Source: Granulicella sp. UBA5172
Lineage (GTDB): Bacteria; Acidobacteriota; Terriglobia; Terriglobales; Acidobacteriaceae
Reading direction: 5' to 3'
DNA length: 15,400 nt
NCBI GenBank assembly: GCA_002413385.1
Contig: DHWW01000092.1
Span: forward strand, 1 to 15,400
The translations under genes were made by a program, and so were the position numbers. Below the pieces are notes generated by a model. That model made no database searches. It was not told the DNA's origin and saw only the letters and a list, made by a program, of their open reading frames with translations. Position 1 is the first letter of the stretch; the number at the start of each line of letters is the position of its first letter. Positions 1 through 10,246 of this stretch are shown in pieces.

Positions 1-2383
1 GTATAAAGCTTGCTGGTACTCCGGTTCGGGATGCGCACATGGACTGAAAACGTCTTCGGGCTCCTTAGGGTTTACCGTAATCGCAATGGTCCCCTTCCAC
101 GGGTACTCGGTCTTTTGCACCATTTCGACGTTCGTCCCGGCGATCTCGCCCACGTTGATGCGACTGCCCACAAACAGGTTGACGTACACCGCTTCCTTAT
201 CCTTTACATAGGTCCACGTCGGCATCATCAGCAGGGTACGGGGAATGTTGCCCACGCAGCACGGGCACACGTGCCACAAGGTGCGTTCCGAGTTGACGAG
301 CGGGTTGGTATAGCAGAAGCTTTTCCCTTCAAGATCGACTCCGCCAAGCAGCGCGTTGTAGATGGTCTGTTCGTAGAGATCGGCGAACTTCGCGTCGTGG
401 TACGCGAGGTTCAGCTTGTACTGAAAGAAGACCAGGCCGCAGCTCGAACAGGACTCGCAGTAGGAGTTGTTTCGCAGCGAGTAGTTCGGCCCAAAGCCTT
501 CCGAGGTTTCTCCGCTGCCGATACCGCCGGTGAGGTAGTACTTCCGGTTCACCATGTTGTCCCAGAGGGACAGCACGGCGCTCTGGTAGTCGCGATCTCC
601 CGTTTCCGCCGCGATATCTGCCATGCCCGAGTAGAAGTACGTGGCACGAACAGCATGACCCACCGCCTCGTACTGCTTTCCGGGGGGCAAATGGCTTTGA
701 TCGTACTCAGCCCCGCCACGGCGTGAATCCAGCAGAAATTTCGCAAGACTGATGTACGCGTCTCCACGATGATTCCCTTCCTGGTCATTCACAAAGCGGC
801 CAAAGCGCACCAGCGCCTGCTCCATCTCCTGATGGCCATCAAACCAGGCCTTCTTGCCTGGACCAATGTTCGCCACCCAGCAATCAGCGAGCTTTTTTGC
901 CCCGTTATAGAGGCGCAGATCTTTGCCCTCGGTCAGGGTGTAGTGATTGATGGCGGACTCGATGAAGTAACCCGATACGTAGCCTTCATGATTGCCGCGG
1001 TGTTCCGGCGACCAGCGCTCCGGCCAGTCTTTGCGATCAGCGAGGATGTAGGCGGTTTGCAGGTAGCCATCCGGCATCTGCGCCGCCAGGATCGTTGGAA
1101 TCCAACGCTCCAGCGTGCCGCGCATGTGCTCCTGGGCTGCAAGAATTTCCGGGTCTCCCTTGGCATCGACCATCAGGGCGATGCACATCGACTCCACGGT
1201 CTGGTGCACCCAGGCGTTCGAGAATACGTAGCCCTTGTGACGTGCGTGCGGTGCGCCGCGATTCGCCTTACCCGCCTCAATGAAGTTGTCGATCCCCCCA
1301 TCGCCGCGGCCCGGCGCGATGTCCGTCCGTTCGCAGTACGCAATGCAGTGGGGAATCCAGTCCACGATCAGTGTCTTGGCGCGTGCATTCCACAACTGAT
1401 TGTCGATGGAGTAGCGCGTCGTGTACACCACGTCCAGACGCTTGCTGGGAGGAGCGGGCTCCGCATGCACCTGGAGAGAGGAGATGCTTTCTTCGCCGCG
1501 CCCGGAAGCAGCGAGCTTCAGTACATACTCGCCTGGCGCGGAGAAGGTCGCCGTGGTGACCGCAGTTGCAGCATCCGCGAACGTGACGTCGCCGGGGCCC
1601 GAAAGCTTGGTCCAGCGCACGGCATTGTCCGGCCCATCCTGCAGCCAGATCGCATTGCCTGACAGGTAGGTCTGGCCGCCCAGCACAACGGACCGGTCAA
1701 TTCCCGCCTGTACCACCGGGGGAAGAACGGGTACGGGGACCGGCATGGTACACCCGCCATTCGAGAACGCCGGATGGATGGATGCCTTCGGCCACGATCT
1801 CGAGCCGAAGTTTGTCGGTGTGCACCTCATCGAACGAGGTCGTGTTGAAGGTGTCTCCCGCAAGCCCGAATCCACGCGCATTGGAAACCGGAGCAAAGTC
1901 ACTGCCATTCCAGTACAGAATACGATACGAGACGGGCGCCTTCATCTGCCAATACCCGCTGCCCGGAGGTGCGTTCGGTCGAGGTGGATCGATCGCCCAA
2001 TAGACGTCGATGCTGCTGACGGGAATGGAACGGCTCCAACTGTACTGCACCCACTCCGGAGATCCTTCCTCTTCCGGATCGTGCCAGATCGCATAGGTGC
2101 CATGCTGGCGATCAAGCGAACTCGTCGGAGTATAGCCGTCGTTCAATGCAGAGATCTTGTTTTCGCTGGTGACCGTGAGGCTTGTCGGAATGGCAACTTT
2201 CGCAAGGTTCAGCCCGTCTTCGCTGCCGCTCTCGCCGAAGGCCTTGGACTGCCCGAGACCGACTGCGACTGCAGTTCCCGCGATGCCGGCAAGAAAGCTC
2301 CTGCGGTTGATGGAGGACTGCAGCTTGGCGTCGGAGGAAGCCGCTTGTAAATCCGCATCCCTGACCGTTCGATTCTTCGACAT
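1..2383 (-). CDS. GH127 (DUF1680) beta-L-arabinofuranosidase-like enzyme, Tat-exported, frame-disrupted, 3' end outside window
   Basis: Probable exported glycoside hydrolase removing beta-linked L-arabinofuranose (or a related pectic sugar) from plant polysaccharide. The start at 2383 gives a Tat signal with twin Arg (NRRSFLAGIAG, about residues 27-37) and follows a purine-rich AAAGGG. An F5/8-type-C-like domain spans about residues 60-215 (WVQYSW, VLEWRVYHAG). After frame repair, an Ig/PKD-like domain follows (about 220-305), then the catalytic (alpha/alpha)6 domain from about 315. In repaired numbering, C-E-S-C (642-645) and C-P-C-C (706-709) match the Zn/nucleophile set of characterised GH127 HypBA1 (Glu338, Cys340, Cys417, Cys418), and E628 is the likely acid/base. 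The first frame ends at a TGA at 1697-1699. Dropping one C from the CCCC at 1735-1738 restores the frame. A second single-base excess lies near 51-58, after which VHVRIPNRSTSKLY is readable in the shifted frame. The gene runs off the window. Family assignment is firm; whether the gene works depends on the frameshifts being real. If real, it is a pseudogene. Confidence 0.85.
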
Positions 2384-2568
2384 AAGTCATCACCCTTTCC
2401 CAAAACACCTACAGTTCGCGGTTCCAATCCGAGTAGCAGAAGGATCGATCCGCTGGACGAGGACGAGCTTGCTTCTAACTCAACCGGGATGAAGACCCCG
2501 GCGACGGCCCCCGCATCGCCACAGTTTCAGCGCACGCGCTTACATCTCCGGTGCAACGCATTCCAAAT

Positions 2569-2598
2569 ATAATACAGACTTGCATTTTTAGTACTCAA
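2569..2598 (-). promoter_or_regulatory. Candidate sigma-70 promoter for the left GH127 gene
   Basis: On the minus strand TTGAGT (2593-2598) and TATTAT (2569-2574) are separated by 18 bases in an AT-rich patch within otherwise GC-rich DNA. They lie about 185 bases upstream of the GH127 start at 2383. The -35 box is imperfect. A short inverted repeat (GTCGAC, 6-base loop, GTCGAC) sits just upstream at about 2602-2619, at the end of the preceding gene. It has no T-run after it, so it is not a convincing terminator. The rest of 2384-2618 shows nothing recognisable. Confidence 0.35.
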
Positions 2599-2618
2599 AG
2601 TCGACATATTGGTCGACG

Positions 2619-5175
2619 CTAGTTCGCTGTGAACGTGAGCTTTCGCGACACAGCAAAGCTTCCTGCAGGAAGCACTACTCTTTTTCCACGCACCTCCCCC
2701 GCCGAAGCATGTGTCAGTGACTGACCATCTGGCCGGCGGAGATGCACATGGATCTCTGCATCTGAAACTTGTTCGCATTCGATCGTAACCTCGAGCTGGC
2801 CACCTGGCTTTGCTTCCGTGCGCCAGCTGATCCTTCCAAAGCGCGTCGGGCAGTGCTGCACGTCAATCACCTGCCCGGGCTCAAACCAATGTTTCGGAGC
2901 CGCCTTCTGTAGATGGACTCGAGGCGCGTCGCTCTCCTCATAGCAAAGCAGCCACCGCAGTCCCATAGACAGCTGCAGCGTGCTGTTGATCACCGAAGAC
3001 CACCAATATTTCGATCCCTCACCCGCGAAGCCGCCCGGAAACAACGCATCTTCCGGCGCATACCGATTGCCGCTGTCCTGCGCGAAGCAAGCCAGACCGT
3101 ACAAAGTCAGCAGATAGTGCCGATAGTCTTCCTGCCGTATTCGTACCGAGAGTGTACCGTGTGCCATAAAGTTCGACGTACGCATCTCGTCGTCATTCGT
3201 TTCCAGCCCGACCAACTGCATGCCGGCGAGTTCTCGATGTCGCAAGTGGCCCAGGTCAAGCCTCGGGTCGCCCCAATCAGCAAGAAACCAGTCCTCCATG
3301 AACCGGTGGTTCTCATAACTCGCTAGTGCCTTTGGGTTGTGTCCCGTATCCTCAGGCGTGAACGGGGTGAGATCCGCTGCACGCATCTCTGGGTTGCGAG
3401 CGTTTTCTGTGATCTGCAGCGATTGCGTGACATCCCTTCTCAGATCCGCGGCAAATTGCGCGACCTCCTCGGCTTCCCTCTTGAGCGCGGAGTCTGACTG
3501 CGAAGCAAGCATGAGCGCCACCGCATGCTCCTTCAGACCGCGCCACACACCAGCTGCATTTTCATAGAAGTATGGGTGGTCTTCCGGACGGTTCCGCTTT
3601 GGATCTCCCCAGTCTGCCTCTGGAGAACCCCAGATCAGCCCGTGGTGCGGGTCTCCGGGTGGAAACTTCGACTTGCTATAGTCGTACCGTTTGCGGAGGT
3701 TCCCGACCATGCTTCTGAGAATCGGGAGCCGCGCTCGGAATGTCTCGAGATTGCGCTCAAAAAAGTAGCCCCGTGCGGAGTTCCACAAGATCATCCCCAC
3801 GCAAAAGGGTGCCTCTACCTGGTCTTGCGTGTTGTAGAGGAAGTCACCATTCTGCATCACGTACTTGTCGAGATAAAACTGAAAATATGTGTCGCTCGAT
3901 CGAGTCAGGTTCCATAGCTGATGCGCCCATATGAACTCATACTGCGCAACCGGAAACAGCGCGTGGCTGCGTTCCGGGATTTGCGTGTAAGCACCTTCGC
4001 CAACTTGATACGTCGGCTCCAGCCCACGATAACTGCAACGGCTGAGCACGATCCCAGCGCGCGCTCCCGCTAATAACCACTCATCCGGGATGCTGACGGG
4101 CATGGACTCTGAAAAGAATCTCTCCCAATGCCGCCAGATATTGAGCAACTCGGCAAAGAACTTTGGTGCGTCCCCGTTGGGGTACCTCTCGACGAAGGCA
4201 CGCCCATGCTCGTCTCGCCAGATGTGCATCTCCGCGTTGACCTGCTCCTCGGGAATCATCATGCGTAGCCTTGTGAGCGGAACAGCATCCACTCCGCCCG
4301 GCAGCAGGCACATCAACTCATAGCCACACGCAAACTGCGGATTCCACACGCCGAGGTCGGCTACAGGAAGGTAGCCTGCCAACAGCGTCCGCTTGCTGTA
4401 GCCGTCCACATACTGCCAGCATTGCGAGTTATACGTTGGCAGAAGCTCCTGCGGGTCCACAACCGGGTTCAGCTCGTCTGGGGCCCAGGCCGTCTGGGGT
4501 GGTTGATTCAGCCGTTCGCGTGAGGTACCGTCTGCCTGGAGATATAAGGAGTGCAGCGGACCCGACTGTTCGTTGCTCACCAGCGTCCACCCAATGTACT
4601 CCGGTCCCAGGGCCGCCACATTCTCATACGAAGGGTCCTCCGTAGAGCCAAGGATGTAGTTGCCGGGCAGATCCGGCCCCGGCACGTGGCGGGCGGAACG
4701 CTTGAGTTGCACAGCTTCCGGTGCCGCTATGGGGCGCGGCCGTATCTGTGCAAGGTCACCTATCCACTTCGGGATTACCGCGACTGTTCCATCCACGCCG
4801 ACAAAGGCGATGGCTCCGCGGTGTGTGACCCGCTTCTCCATCACACCGACAGATCGACCATCCACTTTTGTGATCGCCACCAATTGCCAACCGTCTAGCG
4901 ACTCCCCTACGTGCAGTGTGGCCTTTGTTTCGCCAGAGATTGCAACAACGGCATCCGCCATCAAATCCCCTATCCTGGGGACAGCGGCAAGGGACTCACG
5001 CTCACCCGGCAGATACTCTACGTACGCGTTCACAATGCGTGCCGGGCCGCTGCCGTCTAAGGGAATGTAGTGGCTCGTCAGCGAATGCCGACAGCGTCGA
5101 TGCGCCCGAGGTAAGGCCACATGCAGAAAGCATTGCGAGGAACGCTCGTCTGGACACAGGATGGATAGCAGTCAT
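2619..5175 (-). CDS. Tat-exported six-hairpin glycosidase-like protein of unrecognised family, one frameshift near the signal peptide
   Basis: Large exported protein that I read as a six-hairpin ((alpha/alpha)6) glycosidase-like enzyme. I do not recognise its family and do not assign a substrate. The true start is probably ATG 5175, with GAGG five bases upstream, 16 bases after the TPR stop. It begins a Tat signal (SRRAFLAMLSACG, Arg 9-10, likely cut after about residue 32). That frame shifts near 5070-5080: removing one C from GAGCCACTAC joins ...SAFADE to HYIPLDGSG... The repaired protein has 851 residues; the unbroken frame alone (from ATG 5120) has 833 and no signal. The N-terminal third looks beta-rich. 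The rest is helical with Trp/Tyr/acid-rich motifs typical of a carbohydrate-binding toroid: NTQDQVEAP (about 448-456), HGLIWGSPEADWGD (about 511-524), and, nearer the C-terminus, YENHRFMEDWFLADWGD and RELAG. The acids in these motifs are candidate catalytic residues by inference only. An all-beta tail closes the protein. Confidence 0.8.
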
Positions 5176-5180
5176 TCCGA

Positions 5181-5184
5181 CCTC
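5181..5184 (-). promoter_or_regulatory. Ribosome binding site fixing the start of the six-hairpin gene at 5175
   Basis: GAGG lies five bases before ATG 5175 on the minus strand. It selects the start that gives a twin-arginine signal, rather than ATG 5120 of the longer uninterrupted frame, which has no signal peptide. It lies in the 16-base gap after the TPR stop, as expected for translation within one operon. Confidence 0.5.
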
Positions 5185-5191
5185 ATGATCT

Positions 5192-6760
5192 TTACTTTGG
5201 TTCGAGAGCGATGGCCGGGCTCGCTTCGACAAGAGTATGTGGCCGGCTTTTTTCGGTCTTCTGTGCCTCTTGGCGGCGTGCCTCCATCAGGCGCTTCACC
5301 AACTCCGGAAGCTCTGTCTTTTCATCCGTTTTTCTAACGGCGAGCACGAGGTGATACAACGCCTGGGTGTCGCCAGGATCGATGGCCAGGGCTGCACGAC
5401 TCGCTGTGATCGCTGGTTGCAATTCGTCAGTCTGCAGATACATGGAGGCAAGCAAGTCTTCCGCATCGGCTCGCTTGGTGTTCAGCTGCGTTGCGCGCTT
5501 CGCTGCCCTCAGAGCTTCATCGAAACCTTGCGTTCCTTTCGCATAACCCTGCTGTGAGAGCGCCTCCGCGAGCAGATACCAGGCCAGGGCATCCTCCGAA
5601 TGCGCCTTGACTTGAGCTCGAAACTGCGACAATGCCGCAGCAGTGTGATGGGATTGGGATTGCGCGATGCCCTCTGCCACCCCGACAAACGAAAGCTTGG
5701 GGTCCAGCTGGTTTGCCCGGCCAAAATCGGCAAATCCCTCATCCACCTTGCCGAGTTGGCAAAGCAGAACGCCGCGCGCGAAGTAGAGCTCTGCAGCCTT
5801 CGGCATCTGCTTCAGTCCGATGTTCACAACATCGATTCCCACCTGCATCGACGCATGCTGGTAAGCAAGATTGACAAAATCCAAATAGGCGCTCTCCTCC
5901 TGCGGATGCAGCAGAATCGCCCTTCGCAGCAGATCGAGTGCTTTCTGCGTTTGTCCTTGAGATTCGGCGATCTCGGCACCGAGCGTGAGATCGTCTTCGA
6001 CCGGCGCGGGCAACGCCAGCACCGGCTCCAGCGCCGTCTTCGCCTCTTCAGTGTGCCCCGCGCGAAATTCCGCGAGCGCCAGGTCGTAGTGCACCGATTC
6101 ATCGCTCGGCAATAACACAACCAGCCGCTCTAAAACGGCAGCCGCTTCCTCAAACCGGGACATCTGGACCAGGCAGGAACTGTACTGCATCAGCACCTCC
6201 GATCTCTGCGCAATGGCATCCGTCGCTTTAGCAAAATTCGCCACCGCACCCGGACAATCTCTCTTCCTAACCGAAAGCTCCCCGAGCATGGCATGCGCCA
6301 CCTGATCCTCGGGATGAAGCCGAATCAATCTCTCCAAGAGCTCCTCGGTGTGAGGGTTGTGCGTTGCATAACTCAATTGCGCTGCCCCTTCTAGCGCTGG
6401 AAGGTAGTCGGGCGCGATGCCGAGGGCCTTGCGAAACGACACCAACGCGTCGGTTGTCCGACGCAAGCCTTCGTACGACATCGCTTGTAAGGTCCACAAG
6501 CGAGGATCTCCGGGTGCCGTTCGCAGCGCCTCTGTGCTTCGTTCCAGCGCTGTAGTGAACTGCTGCGCTCGCAACGCATGTGTGATCTCCGGAAGCGGGT
6601 CCGCAGCGAGCGCGGTTGCAGGTTGCTGCGCACAGCTCACCGCGTACGGCAGGCAAAGAATGACCGCGAGCAGGGCTCCGCCAAGGCCTTGGTTTGCGCG
6701 CGGAGCCCTTCCGTAGCTCAGCGCACCCCTGTGATGCATGACCATGTCCAACTCTCTCAT
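5192..6760 (-). CDS. Secreted tetratricopeptide-repeat protein, partner of the TonB-dependent receptor
   Basis: A 522-residue protein with a hydrophobic export segment at about residues 26-44 (LGGALLAVILCLPYAVSCAQ), then helical repeats to about residue 490. The repeats have TPR spacing, with recurring alternation of W/Y-LG/A-Y and A-P-G/D signatures (RTAPGDPRLWTLQAMSYEGL, IAPDYLPALEGAAQL, LYHLVLAV). The tail is charged and Pro-rich. It probably acts in the periplasm as a scaffold or substrate-handling protein. A TPR gene directly behind an Oar-like receptor is a recurrent acidobacterial arrangement, but its biochemical role is not established. The gene starts 58 bases after the receptor stop and ends 16 bases before the next start, supporting an operon. 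The start is uncertain: ATGs at 6760, 6745 and 6739 are in frame, and GAGAG six bases before 6745 slightly favours that one. The Cys after AVS is not a clean lipobox, so a soluble or signal-peptidase-I-cleaved form is preferred. Confidence 0.88.
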   Translation of the reverse strand: MRELDMVMHHRGALSYGRAPRANQGLGGALLAVILCLPYAVSCAQQPATALAADPLPEITHALRAQQFTTALERSTEALRTAPGDPRLWTLQAMSYEGLRRTTDALVSFRKALGIAPDYLPALEGAAQLSYATHNPHTEELLERLIRLHPEDQVAHAMLGELSVRKRDCPGAVANFAKATDAIAQRSEVLMQYSSCLVQMSRFEEAAAVLERLVVLLPSDESVHYDLALAEFRAGHTEEAKTALEPVLALPAPVEDDLTLGAEIAESQGQTQKALDLLRRAILLHPQEESAYLDFVNLAYQHASMQVGIDVVNIGLKQMPKAAELYFARGVLLCQLGKVDEGFADFGRANQLDPKLSFVGVAEGIAQSQSHHTAAALSQFRAQVKAHSEDALAWYLLAEALSQQGYAKGTQGFDEALRAAKRATQLNTKRADAEDLLASMYLQTDELQPAITASRAALAIDPGDTQALYHLVLAVRKTDEKTELPELVKRLMEARRQEAQKTEKSRPHTLVEASPAIALEPK

Positions 6761-6818
6761 ACCCGGAACATCGGAGGCGAGCCCTGCGCTTCAGCCACAC
6801 CTCCTCGAAGAATCCCTC

Positions 6819-9800
6819 CTAGAAGGTCAATGTCGAGCCTACCTGCAGATAGCGCGCCGTGTGCGTGCTGCCTGTAGACCCGAAACTTCCATCCCGCAGG
6901 TTGGTATCGAGTCCGTTGAAGTTCACCTGGTTGAAGAGATTAAAGGCGTCCAGTCGAAGATCCAGATTGAGTCGGTTAACAATCTTTGTGCTTTTTTTCA
7001 GACTGATATCCGTCTGAGCAAAACCGGGATTTCGGAACTGATCGCTGACCTGCTCGTTGCCAAGGTGCCCAAACGAGGGAACCGTGAAATCCGTGCAGGT
7101 AGAAAGGAAGTTCTGACAGCCAGGAAACGCGCCGCCAGTTCCATTGCTCTTGTATGCCGCTCGTGTGTGCAGCATTGTCGCACCGGACGCAACGTCAGGC
7201 AGGGCGTAGTTGTAGCCGCTCGCGCTGAAGTCACCACTTCCGGGAAGATACCGGAGGTTGGTAGGCGAGACCGGAAGACTAGGATCGATACGCTGCACTG
7301 CGTACGGCGCGCCGGTGAAGATGAACAGTGGGGTTCCGGACTGCAACGTGATGGTACCGCCCAGCGTGAAACCGCCTGTGAGGCGGCCGACCACGCCGCT
7401 TTCGTGATTGAGCCCTGGTACTGTATACGACCCACCGAAAGAGAAACGGTTCGGGACATCGTACGGTGAATTACCGTAGAACCGGTTCTGGTCGAAGGTC
7501 GCGGTAGGAGCATAGATCGATGCGTCATCCTTAGAAACGCTACGGGTATAGGAGGCGGTGAAAAACGCATTCCTTCCAAACCTGCCGCGCACCGCGGTAA
7601 TCAAAGCCTCATAGTTCGACCGTGCGGTGTTGTACTGGTAGGTGATGGAACCGAAGCTGGTATTGAGCCGCGTTCGATGCGCGGAACAGGAGTCCGTCAA
7701 GTTGCCTGTGGTCGTATTCGTCGTGGCATTACACGTTGTGTGCTCGATCAGATCGCCTGGGAAGGCGTTCACGTCGTAGCCAAAGGCGTTTCCACCCTGG
7801 TTCAGACCGGCTAACAGAATGCCGCCATCATGAGAACCGACATAGGCGACCGAAGCAACAATGCTTTTGCCGATCGAGTGTTCCACGCCGATCGACCAGT
7901 TTTCTGCCGTCGGTGCGTGGAGGTTCACATCGGACGAACCGACGCCGATCTGCGCTCCAACCACGCCGCCTTTGGCATCCAGCTGACTACCGGGATACGC
8001 CGGGTACACGAAGCCGTAGGGGAAACTGTTTTGTGTGCCGAAGCTGAAGATGGGAGCAGCCGTGGATCCATCGTTATAGAAGGTTGGCACCACATAGTTC
8101 GGCGGATTGCCATTCAGGATATCCGCCATATTGCCCAGGGTGATCTGATCATGGTAAATACCGAATCCACCTTGCATGACCCATTTGCCGTTGCCGACGA
8201 TATCCCAGCTTGCGCCCGCGCGCGGGGCGAAGTTCCAGTTCAGGCTCTGGTTCAACGCATTCGATTGTACTTTGAGATACCCGTTTGCAATCTGCTGCTG
8301 AAACGTGGAGCCGTCTCCCAGATGAAATGGGGCAGCCAGGGTGCCGGGCAGAGTCGGGTACGGATTTCCGTAATTGTCGTAGCGCAGGCCATAGTTCACA
8401 GTTAGACGCTTGTTGACCTTCCACGTATCCTGCGCGAACGCCCCCACGGTCGTCTCAGAGAAGCCATAATTTCCCGGCTGCGGAGCTCCAGTCTGAAAGT
8501 TGTAGGAAAGACTGCCCTCGTTATAAGGATGATCATTCACGAAATCAATCAGATTGCTGTAGTAGAAGTTAGCCTGTCCGTGGGGCCCCTGGAAGATGGC
8601 GGTGTCGTCACCATGCCAGCCTTCGTAACCAAATCTGAAGCTGTGTGACCCGTGAATGAACGTGACCACATCCCGCCAGTGATAGCTGTGCTGATAGTAG
8701 TCGCCTTGAGCAAAGCCGTCGCCAAAACCCTGGCCAAGGCCGCCCACGTTCACCACCGGCACGTCGAACAGGCCGGTCTGCGGCTGAATACCTTCGATTC
8801 TGTTGTAGGCAAAGATGACCTCATTCAGCAAATTGGGTCCGAAGGTGTGGGTCTCGTTGCCTTGGAAAGCTAGACCGTAGTAATTGTTGGTAGTGGTAAA
8901 TGCAGGACGCGGGTTGGGGCCGCTGTTTACCAAGGTATTGCGGATGAAGTCGACGTATATCCGGTCCTTGCTAAAGTACTTGTCCACCCGAGCGCTGTAT
9001 TGCTTGGCGTTCGTTGTGCTCGAAAAGTTGAACTGCCCTACATCGATCACAGGCGTACTGCATGGAATATTGTTCGTGCTCGCTGTCGCGCACCCTGTGC
9101 CGGTCTGCGTGTTGGTGGCGCCAAAGATCTGCGACGCCGTTTGACTGACCCTCGCGCCCGCAGTGTTACCCACTGGATACTTCTTAAACAGTTGCAGCTC
9201 AGGGCTGTCTGGCCGTGCGCTTGTCGCGAAAGTCACAAAAGCCGGATCTTCATAGTAGACCTGACCAAACCTGGAACCCTCGTTGTGATACGGCTGATAG
9301 GTGGCGAAAAAGAACAGCTTCTTGCTGCGCCAAATGGGGCCGCCCACACCCAGGGCAGCGTTGTTGGTGTGGAAGGGTGGCGTAGTCGGAACCGCGGTGT
9401 GGCTCGGGCCGAACTCACCGCGGGCATCTAAGCCCTGATACGTGTAGTAGTCGCTTGCGAAGCCATGGAACTGATCGCTGCCGGACTTGGTGGTCATCAA
9501 GGCTTGAATACCGCTGCCCCTGCCGTACTCCACGTTGTAAGTGTTGGTCTGTACGGCAACCTCCTGGACCGCATCTGCACCGGGCGTGAGATTGACGACA
9601 CCGGGCCGGACGTTGCTGGTGACGTCCAGGCCGTCCACCACATACATATTGCCGTTTTCACCGTGACCACCGGCACTGGCGTCGATGAAGTTCTCCGGAG
9701 CGTTATTGAGACTTCGCTGAGTATTGAGGCCTCCCGTTACACCCGGAGTGATGCCCATGAGCGCTGTCGGGTTGCGCGTGGAAAGCGGTAGATCCGCGAG

Positions 9801-10235
9801 CGCCTTGCTGTCCAGCGTGTACTGTAGACGGCTGTCAGAGGTATCGAGCAAGGCTGCCTCTGTGGTCACCTCCACGCTGGTGGCGACATCGCCGACCTGA
9901 AGGGTGATCGGAACGTCGCGGTTCTCGGCGGCTTCCAGGCGGAAATCGACCCGTGCCGGAGCAAAACCTTGCGCCTTTACCGAAACACTGTAGGATCCAG
10001 GGGCGAGGCTGGGAAACCGGTATACACCTCCAGCATCAGCGACCGCCGCTTGAGTCACGTTGGTAGCAGTGTTGGTGAGCGTTACGCTGGTCCGCGGCAT
10101 CGACGCGCCCGAACTGTCGATGACGTTTCCCTGCACACTGCCTGAAAACTGTGCATAGCAGCAGGAGGTCACCATGACAAACAGGACGAATAGGCTGGAA
10201 AAGCGCTGGAGGAATTTGCTAGAGCATGACATCAT
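6819..10235 (-). CDS. Oar-like TonB-dependent outer-membrane receptor with carboxypeptidase-regulatory-like N-terminal domain
   Basis: Intact 1,138-residue outer-membrane protein. The signal peptide is about residues 1-28 (FVLFVMVTSCCYA, cut before QFSGS). A carboxypeptidase-regulatory-like beta-sandwich follows at about 30-110 (GSVQGNVIDSSGASMP, VYRFPSLAPGSYSVSVKAQG). A TonB plug spans about 120-260 (DLPLSTRNPTALM, NMYVVDGLDVTSN, VEYGRGSGIQALMTTKSG). The remainder is a Tyr/Asn/Phe-rich 22-strand-type barrel ending in F (YLQVGSTLTF), the usual outer-membrane insertion signal. Length and order match the Oar-like receptors that are heavily amplified in Acidobacteriota; I see no clear TonB box. 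By context it probably imports oligosaccharides released by the neighbouring hydrolases, but the substrate cannot be read from the sequence. The start is supported by GGGAGA five bases upstream. It is the first gene of the probable receptor/TPR/hydrolase operon. Confidence 0.95.
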   Translation of the reverse strand: MMSCSSKFLQRFSSLFVLFVMVTSCCYAQFSGSVQGNVIDSSGASMPRTSVTLTNTATNVTQAAVADAGGVYRFPSLAPGSYSVSVKAQGFAPARVDFRLEAAENRDVPITLQVGDVATSVEVTTEAALLDTSDSRLQYTLDSKALADLPLSTRNPTALMGITPGVTGGLNTQRSLNNAPENFIDASAGGHGENGNMYVVDGLDVTSNVRPGVVNLTPGADAVQEVAVQTNTYNVEYGRGSGIQALMTTKSGSDQFHGFASDYYTYQGLDARGEFGPSHTAVPTTPPFHTNNAALGVGGPIWRSKKLFFFATYQPYHNEGSRFGQVYYEDPAFVTFATSARPDSPELQLFKKYPVGNTAGARVSQTASQIFGATNTQTGTGCATASTNNIPCSTPVIDVGQFNFSSTTNAKQYSARVDKYFSKDRIYVDFIRNTLVNSGPNPRPAFTTTNNYYGLAFQGNETHTFGPNLLNEVIFAYNRIEGIQPQTGLFDVPVVNVGGLGQGFGDGFAQGDYYQHSYHWRDVVTFIHGSHSFRFGYEGWHGDDTAIFQGPHGQANFYYSNLIDFVNDHPYNEGSLSYNFQTGAPQPGNYGFSETTVGAFAQDTWKVNKRLTVNYGLRYDNYGNPYPTLPGTLAAPFHLGDGSTFQQQIANGYLKVQSNALNQSLNWNFAPRAGASWDIVGNGKWVMQGGFGIYHDQITLGNMADILNGNPPNYVVPTFYNDGSTAAPIFSFGTQNSFPYGFVYPAYPGSQLDAKGGVVGAQIGVGSSDVNLHAPTAENWSIGVEHSIGKSIVASVAYVGSHDGGILLAGLNQGGNAFGYDVNAFPGDLIEHTTCNATTNTTTGNLTDSCSAHRTRLNTSFGSITYQYNTARSNYEALITAVRGRFGRNAFFTASYTRSVSKDDASIYAPTATFDQNRFYGNSPYDVPNRFSFGGSYTVPGLNHESGVVGRLTGGFTLGGTITLQSGTPLFIFTGAPYAVQRIDPSLPVSPTNLRYLPGSGDFSASGYNYALPDVASGATMLHTRAAYKSNGTGGAFPGCQNFLSTCTDFTVPSFGHLGNEQVSDQFRNPGFAQTDISLKKSTKIVNRLNLDLRLDAFNLFNQVNFNGLDTNLRDGSFGSTGSTHTARYLQVGSTLTF

Positions 10236-10240
10236 AGTGG

Positions 10241-10246
10241 TCTCCC
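10241..10246 (-). promoter_or_regulatory. Ribosome binding site of the Oar-like receptor
   Basis: GGGAGA sits five bases before ATG 10235 on the minus strand. It supports this start over the immediately following in-frame ATG at 10232. Confidence 0.55.

Noticed and set aside
10..1662. Two long plus-strand frames (10-726 and 769-1662)
   Set aside because: They are antisense to the GH127 gene, whose minus-strand translation shows clear catalytic motifs; their own translations show no family features.
2602..2619. GTCGAC inverted repeat as a terminator after the six-hairpin gene
   Set aside because: The stem is only six bases and is followed by no T-run in the transcribed direction.
6761..6818. 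GGAGG/CCTCC hairpin between receptor and TPR gene as a terminator or attenuator
   Set aside because: The stem is short with a large loop and no T-run, so operon read-through is the simpler reading.
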